From the NCBI GenBank assembly GCA_002336815.1, contig DDEU01000056.1, forward strand, positions 28,347 through 92,346: 64,000 nucleotides of DNA. Direction: 5' to 3'. Both the position numbers and the translations under genes were made by a program. Below are positions 59,426 to 64,000 of the stretch, piece by piece. The DNA comes from Chitinophagaceae bacterium UBA1946. GTDB lineage: Bacteria; Bacteroidota; Bacteroidia; Chitinophagales; Chitinophagaceae. The notes beneath the pieces are model-generated. The model was given only the letters and a program-made list of their open reading frames with translations, did no database searches and had not been told where the DNA came from. The number at the start of each line of letters is the position of its first letter. Within the stretch, counting starts at the first letter, position 1.

Positions 59426-60068
59426 TTCCCATTTCCTCCATTAACTTCTTCTTAAAGCGACTAAAGGTTTCGGGCTTCATATTTAGCATCGAAGCGATAT
59501 ATTTCTGCGGCGCTCTGGCCAACAGATCGGGCATTTCTTTATACACAAACAGGAATCGCTCCTGCGGCGAAGCCGTCATGCGCAGGATATCAATCTTCTC
59601 TTTGAGCAGCAGGGAATCGAGCGTAATCATCAGGCCCAGTCTTTCGAAATTGACGTTGTAACTGTACAGGTTTTCCAGCGCCGACCGGGTGACAAACCAC
59701 AAAGTGCAGGGCTCAATTGTTTCGATCACAAATTCAGAAACCACGCCGGTAAGGAAAGAGACACTGGCAGAAATCATTTGTCCCTCGTCGGCCAGGTAAA
59801 CCGTCACCTCATTTTGCTCGTGGTAAAAGAATTTACGAACCATCCCTTTTTGTACGAAGTAGATGTGTTGTTCCAGTTCGCCTACATTGGTAAGTACCTG
59901 GTGCGGAAAGCAAGTAATCACTTGCATGCTGTTGGCCAGCATCGTCCTTTCTTCGGCTGAAAGGGTTACAAATTTTGTCAAATAGTCTAAAAAGTCTAGC
60001 GGCATCTCCGGTTCGTTCTCTACTAAGTTAAACGCAATACGAGATTTTACATTGGTTTTTTTCTTCAT
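59418..60068 (-). CDS. Crp/Fnr-family transcriptional regulator, paralog
   Basis: 216 residues. An N-terminal lysine-rich start (MKKKTNVKSRIAFN), a beta roll at about 35-150 (FPHQVLTNVGELEQHIYFVQKGMVRKFFYHEQNE; LADEGQMISASVSFLTG), and a winged helix (RAPQKYIASMLNMKPETFSRFKKKL). The last helix is nearly the same as in the downstream gene, so they likely arose by tandem duplication and may bind related sites or form heterodimers (inference). It diverges from icd with only 41 bases between. Confidence 0.9.
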   Translation of the reverse strand: MKKKTNVKSRIAFNLVENEPEMPLDFLDYLTKFVTLSAEERTMLANSMQVITCFPHQVLTNVGELEQHIYFVQKGMVRKFFYHEQNEVTVYLADEGQMISASVSFLTGVVSEFVIETIEPCTLWFVTRSALENLYSYNVNFERLGLMITLDSLLLKEKIDILRMTASPQERFLFVYKEMPDLLARAPQKYIASMLNMKPETFSRFKKKLMEEMGNE

Positions 60069-60109
60069 TTGGCTTAGGTTTGCGGACTTGCATTTAAAAT
60101 CAACCCACT

Positions 60110-61342
60110 ATGAGTAAGATCAAAGTAGCCAATCCGGTGGTGGAACTGGATGGCGATGAAATGACCCGGATCATCTGGCAGTTCATAAAAGACAAACTGA
60201 TTCTCCCCTACCTGGACGTAGATATTAAATATTTCGATCTCGGCATTGAACACCGCGATGCGACCAACGACCAGGTAACTGTGGATGCCGCCAATGCCAT
60301 CAAGCAATGTGGTGTGGGCATTAAGTGTGCAACCATTACACCTGATGAGGCGCGCGTAAAAGAGTTCAACCTCAAACAAATGTGGAAAAGCCCCAATGGT
60401 ACCATCCGCAATATCCTCGATGGCACCGTGTTCCGGGAGCCAATCGTGATCAATAATATCCCCCGCCTGGTAACGAATTGGACCGCACCCATTATTGTGG
60501 GCCGTCATGCTTTTGGCGACCAATACCGGGCAACCGACACCGTGATCAAGGGCAAGGGTAAATTAACTATGACTTTTACACCCGAAGGCGGAGGCGAACC
60601 CCAAACCTTTGAAGTGTACAATTTCAAGGGCGATGGCGTGGCCATGTCGATGTACAATACCGATGAGAGCATCAAGGGATTTGCGCGCAGTTGTTTCAAT
60701 ATGGCGCTGAGCAAAAAATGGCCCTTGTACCTGTCTACCAAGAATACCATCCTCAAAAAATACGACGGCCGGTTCAAAGATATTTTTGAGGAAATCTACC
60801 AGCAGGAATTCAAAACTGCTTTTGAAGCGGCAGGCATTGTGTACGAGCACCGCCTGATCGACGACATGGTTGCCAGTGCCCTGAAGTGGAATGGCAATTT
60901 TGTGTGGGCTTGTAAAAACTACGACGGCGATGTGCAGAGCGATACCGTTGCACAGGGTTTTGGTTCACTGGGCTTGATGACCTCGGTGTTGATTACGCCC
61001 GACGGAAAAACGCTGGAATCAGAAGCGGCACATGGAACGGTTACACGTCACTATCGCGATCACCAGGCGGGCAAACCAACGTCGACCAATCCCATTGCGT
61101 CTATTTTTGCCTGGACCCGCGGACTCGCCTTCAGGGGCAAGCTCGACAATAACCAGGCCCTGATCGATTTCTGTAATGCACTGGAAGCGGTTTGTATTGA
61201 AACCGTAGAAAGCGGCAAAATGACCAAAGACCTGGCCGTTTGTGTTCATGGCAATAAGGTAACACACGGGAAGGATTTCCTGTACACCCAGGAGTTTCTT
61301 GACGCCATTGATGAAAACCTGAAGAAGAAGCTGAAGAAATAA
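60110..61342 (+). CDS. icd: NADP-dependent isocitrate dehydrogenase
   Basis: 410 residues, the length and type of the eukaryotic-like NADP enzyme (subfamily II), converting isocitrate to 2-oxoglutarate. MSKIKVANPVVELDGDEMTRI begins it; KCATITPDEARVKEF, WKSPNGTIRNILDGTVFREPI (substrate Ser/Asn region), VGRHAFGDQYRATD, DDMVASALKWNGNFVWACKNYDGDVQSD (metal-binding Asp residues) and ESEAAHGTVTRHYR complete the site. A terminator follows. The 41-base divergent gap with the Crp pair suggests shared control. Confidence 0.97.
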   Translation: MSKIKVANPVVELDGDEMTRIIWQFIKDKLILPYLDVDIKYFDLGIEHRDATNDQVTVDAANAIKQCGVGIKCATITPDEARVKEFNLKQMWKSPNGTIRNILDGTVFREPIVINNIPRLVTNWTAPIIVGRHAFGDQYRATDTVIKGKGKLTMTFTPEGGGEPQTFEVYNFKGDGVAMSMYNTDESIKGFARSCFNMALSKKWPLYLSTKNTILKKYDGRFKDIFEEIYQQEFKTAFEAAGIVYEHRLIDDMVASALKWNGNFVWACKNYDGDVQSDTVAQGFGSLGLMTSVLITPDGKTLESEAAHGTVTRHYRDHQAGKPTSTNPIASIFAWTRGLAFRGKLDNNQALIDFCNALEAVCIETVESGKMTKDLAVCVHGNKVTHGKDFLYTQEFLDAIDENLKKKLKK

Positions 61343-61362
61343 TTAGTGATAAGCAACCAAAC

Positions 61363-61399
61363 AAAAAGGGCTGTCTCCGGGAGACAGCCTCTTTTTTTT
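61363..61399. terminator. Terminator after icd, bidirectional
   Basis: GGCTGTCTCC (61369-61378) and GGAGACAGCC (61380-61389), with AAAAA before and CTTTTTTTT after. It serves icd on the + strand and, less strongly, the small secreted protein on the minus strand. Confidence 0.9.
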
Positions 61400-61422
61400 A
61401 CTTACTACTATGCGGGAAAAAC

Positions 61423-61776
61423 TTAAGGCTTGTTGTTGTTCAACTTCGACTTCAGCTCGCTGCTGGAATTTTCGGTAAAATTCGCCGGCTTGGCTGCAGG
61501 TGCTGTTGCGTTGTTGGGTGTAAGGGCACCGTTGGTACCGGCTTTGGCATTCTGCGCAGTCAATTGATTGGTGGCAGCAATTACGCTGCGGTGTTGCTGT
61601 GCAAAATTGGTATTCTTCTGGCGGTCCATCATTGCTTTCCGTTGCGGGGTAAGCGGAGATGCCTTGGGTACTACCCTTTTGGCCAATGGACTGGTTGAGG
61701 GAGACTGTGCGTACATGGCCAAGCTGATCATGATGGCCAGATTGGTTAACAGCATGTATTTGATAGGTTGTTTCAT
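61423..61776 (-). CDS. Small secreted Ala/Asn/Gln-rich protein
   Basis: 117 residues from MKQPIKYMLL; an upstream in-frame ATG at 61806 overlaps the fibre gene and is less likely. The signal peptide ends ISLAMYAQ. The mature part is low-complexity (SPSTSPLAKRVVPKASP; LTPQRKAMMDRQKN; QLTAQNAKAGTNG; ELKSKLNNNKP) with no known domain. It begins 19 bases after the fibre stop, so is probably exported together with it. Function unknown. Confidence 0.65.
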   Translation of the reverse strand: MKQPIKYMLLTNLAIMISLAMYAQSPSTSPLAKRVVPKASPLTPQRKAMMDRQKNTNFAQQHRSVIAATNQLTAQNAKAGTNGALTPNNATAPAAKPANFTENSSSELKSKLNNNKP

Positions 61777-61795
61777 GTGATTTGTTTTTGATAGA

Positions 61796-64000
61796 TTATT
61801 TAACACTCACGAGTACATTGATTTTGCCAATACCTGCGCCGTTGAAGTCGGCCAAGGCCTTGCCAATCACCTGACCCACTTTTACCTTGTCAGGGTCGGC
61901 CTTCATAGCAGCACCCGGAGTAGATGAACTAACCAGTAAATCACCTCGTTTAATGGCACCACCTTCCATGGTAACTTTGGTGGGGATAACACCAATTACA
62001 CCCATCGGCACGCCAGCGTCGCCGAGTTTTTCATTGATGTTTTTCTCCGTCAGCAATACACCCGGTTTGGTGGCATATACGCCCGCAACGAGGGTAGAAT
62101 AAGGCTTGGATGATTTAACCACTGTACGGTCGTTGCTGGCAGAGATTTCCAGCACATCGCCGGGCTCGTAAGTTGTCAGGCTACCTTCCACCGAAAAATG
62201 CTCAGCCACATCAGCACCTGAGTACTGGGCGCCGCCATTAAAATAACCGCGTCCGTTTGCATCGATTCTTGCCACATTGGTGCCGCCAACCTGGAATTCA
62301 GCGAGGTTACCAGTACCAGCCACGCCCAATGCTGCTAAAAGTGCTGTTCCATTACCTGAACCGGTAACTTCATTGGCATAGGCCATCACACCAATACCGT
62401 CGCTGCTCGTTCCCATTACGCCTATTGCGTTTGTACGACCGGCTGGACTACCTGTTGCAGCATTGTATCCGTAGATTGCCGGACTTCCATCGCCGGCTGT
62501 TTCACCAACGATGGCTGTTCCCAAACCGGAATTGTTGGCATACAAACCGGCACCATATGGAACTGTGGAGGTGGCTTCAATACCGTTGATGGCACCGATG
62601 GCAATAATAGCCGTGGTTTGGTCGGCTTCGGCTTGAATAGCAGGTAAAGCTGATCCACCATCCGCATGTGTTACAACATGTAAACCCGTGCCAGCATCTG
62701 AAGTCGCTTCAATGGCTACCTGGTTTTGCGAATACGCAGACAGACCAATATTATTGATGGACGAAGCTTTCACCCCGATACCATTGTTGGTGAAACCCGC
62801 CACCGCTGTTCCCAGGCCAGAGTGTGTGCCAATAACACCAAAAGCATTGGTAGAAGAAGTTCCTGTAACGGCACCCCATACGCCAGAAGAATTGGCATTG
62901 GGCGATGCGTGTTCAATATTACCATTTACACCCGATACCAAGGCAGCGTTTGCATTGGATCCTACAATTGGAATGCCGGGACCGTAGTTATAGAGTGAAA
63001 ACAGGTTGCTGTTATCGGTGTATTTAGTAGACGCCGGAGTCGGAAAGGGAATCGAAAAAGAAGTTCCTGATCCCGTTGCATCTGCCTGCGGTGCCCACTG
63101 GGTACCATTGAATTTCAATACCTGACCAGTGGTGGGTGCTACCGATGAAATCGGTGTACCGGCAATCTTGCCCAGGGTTGGGTTGGGATAAGTACCGGCG
63201 AGATCACCTGAAGCGGCGCCATTGGGCGGCAAGCTGGTTGGAATCACGCCTGTTGCCAGTTTAGCGCTGGTGATGGTACCATCGGTAATCTTCGCTGCAG
63301 TTACGGCACCGTCGGCCAGTTTCGCCGTGCTTACAACAGCATCAGCCATTTTAGCAGCCGTTATTGCATTGGCCGCAATGGTCGGATTCGGATAGCTACC
63401 TGCCAGGTCGCCACCCGCTGCACCGGTTGGTGCGCCGCTACCGCCTGATGCTTCAGCCGCAGGCGCCCATTGTGTTCCATTGTATTTCAGAATTTGACCC
63501 GTGGTTGGCAGGGTCGCTGCGACAGCTACGCCATTTATTTTCGCCACGGCGGGTGAAGGATAGCTACCACTGAGGTCGCCCGAGGCGGTACCATTCGGCG
63601 GCAAGCTGGTGGGGATTACACCCGATGCGATTTTCGCACTCGTAACAGCACCATCGGCCAGTTTTGCTGTGCCAATGGAGGCATCAGCGATTTTGGCACT
63701 GGTGATGGCGTTGTTGGCCACCGTTGGGTTGGGGTAAGAGCCAGTCAGGTCGCCACCAGCTGCACCCGTTGGTGAGCCACTACCGCCCGAGGCCTCATTC
63801 GCCGGCGCCCATTGTGTGCCGTTAAATTTCAGTATTTGTCCGCTGACAGGCGCTGTTGCCGCCAGGGTATAACCATTCAGTTTACCCACCGTTGGCGCGG
63901 GATAGTTGCCACTCAAATCGCCCGAGGCAGCGCCGGAAGGCGGCAGGCTGCTGGGGATCACCCCACTGGCCAGTTTGGCTGAGGTGATGGGGCCATCGGG
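61796..64000 (-). CDS. Repeat-rich fibre-like protein (5' end outside window)
   Basis: Open to the right edge; the N-terminus is missing and the frame continues through 63961 as a Val codon (ASGVIP), so no start is present in the window. The visible part has repeats of about 115-125 residues. Each holds SLPPNGTASGDLSGSYPSP, a TGQILKYNGTQWAPA block, a GGSGAPTGAAGGDL block, and a ladder of AITSAKIADAS, TAKLADGAVTSAKI steps, as in tail-fibre/collagen-like proteins. The C-terminal half (about 270-721 of this fragment) carries NAxGVIGT, TAVAGFTN-type beta elements, then an end module (ADVAEHFSVEG; EPGDVLEIS; KRGDLLVSSSTPGAAMKA; IGKALADFNGAGIGKINVLVSV). A surface or extracellular structural role is inferred. 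Confidence 0.85.
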   Translation of the reverse strand, partial: PDGPITSAKLASGVIPSSLPPSGAASGDLSGNYPAPTVGKLNGYTLAATAPVSGQILKFNGTQWAPANEASGGSGSPTGAAGGDLTGSYPNPTVANNAITSAKIADASIGTAKLADGAVTSAKIASGVIPTSLPPNGTASGDLSGSYPSPAVAKINGVAVAATLPTTGQILKYNGTQWAPAAEASGGSGAPTGAAGGDLAGSYPNPTIAANAITAAKMADAVVSTAKLADGAVTAAKITDGTITSAKLATGVIPTSLPPNGAASGDLAGTYPNPTLGKIAGTPISSVAPTTGQVLKFNGTQWAPQADATGSGTSFSIPFPTPASTKYTDNSNLFSLYNYGPGIPIVGSNANAALVSGVNGNIEHASPNANSSGVWGAVTGTSSTNAFGVIGTHSGLGTAVAGFTNNGIGVKASSINNIGLSAYSQNQVAIEATSDAGTGLHVVTHADGGSALPAIQAEADQTTAIIAIGAINGIEATSTVPYGAGLYANNSGLGTAIVGETAGDGSPAIYGYNAATGSPAGRTNAIGVMGTSSDGIGVMAYANEVTGSGNGTALLAALGVAGTGNLAEFQVGGTNVARIDANGRGYFNGGAQYSGADVAEHFSVEGSLTTYEPGDVLEISASNDRTVVKSSKPYSTLVAGVYATKPGVLLTEKNINEKLGDAGVPMGVIGVIPTKVTMEGGAIKRGDLLVSSSTPGAAMKADPDKVKVGQVIGKALADFNGAGIGKINVLVSVK

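Noticed and set aside
46833..64000. Fibre and S74 proteins as evidence for a prophage
   Set aside because: No capsid, terminase, portal, integrase or tail-assembly genes occur in the window, and each fibre-like gene has a signal peptide or is surrounded by chromosomal genes.

Overview
The window looks like chromosome from a Bacteroidota member, most likely family Chitinophagaceae or a close relative (the phylum is well supported, the family is an inference). Support comes from signal peptides ending in AQ, two hybrid-style sensor kinases with Reg_prop/Y_Y_Y sensor halves, a TonB-dependent receptor with a carboxypeptidase-regulatory N-terminal domain, FAS1 lipoproteins, the bifunctional HisB and HisIE enzymes, a DPE2-like 4-alpha-glucanotransferase, a GlmU-related nucleotidyltransferase, an Nramp-UspA fusion, weak Shine-Dalgarno sequences and one good TTTG/TAnTTTG promoter. 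I see no rRNA, tRNA, CRISPR array, insertion sequence or prophage.

Layout. 1-5.5 kb: end-truncated giant secreted beta-helix/Ig-like protein. 5.9-11.1 kb: GH53 endo-galactanase, then a TonB receptor-FAS1 lipoprotein operon closed by a clear terminator. 11.25-15.4 kb: purC (start codon inside a palindrome), an M13 metallopeptidase and a PH/SHOCT membrane protein whose 5' region has been copied twice upstream. 15.7-19.7 kb: a fibre-like protein and a thermolysin-like M4 protease in one operon. 19.9-23.5 kb: a NarL-type two-component pair. 23.5-31.4 kb: a complete histidine operon hisG-D-C-B-H-A-F-(54-aa membrane protein)-IE on the minus strand, preceded by a histidine leader peptide and attenuator. 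31.4-36.3 kb: M50 protease, dipeptide epimerase, MalQ. 36.4-45.5 kb: a 51-aa membrane protein, a second beta-helix protein, tpiA with a GlmU-like gene, an SPFH/flotillin-like protein, an SGNH lipoprotein. 45.2-49.7 kb: YqcC-like, a YadA-like fibre with a peptidase S74 chaperone end, a serine hydrolase and a small membrane protein in one run. 49.9-54.4 kb: a LytS/LytTR two-component pair. 54.5-56.7 kb: short GT35 phosphorylase and RidA. 56.9-64 kb: a visibly more GC-rich stretch with mntH-UspA, two overlapping Crp/Fnr paralogs, icd and a repeat-rich fibre protein that runs off the right edge.

The most informative item is the his operon control region. The minus strand carries a TTTG-N21-TACTTTG promoter, an almost leaderless 19-codon peptide with five His codons (four consecutive), a pause hairpin, an exactly complementary 7-bp antiterminator and a strong U-run terminator, all ahead of hisG. 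Inside the same operon a 54-codon membrane/coiled-coil protein is translationally coupled to hisIE, and hisH carries an in-frame hairpin-repeat insertion. Other points worth attention are the triplicated 5' region of the PH/SHOCT gene, a phosphorylase with Thr where the PLP lysine is expected, a sensor kinase whose signal peptide lacks a normal start codon, and a DtxR/MntR-like operator in front of mntH.
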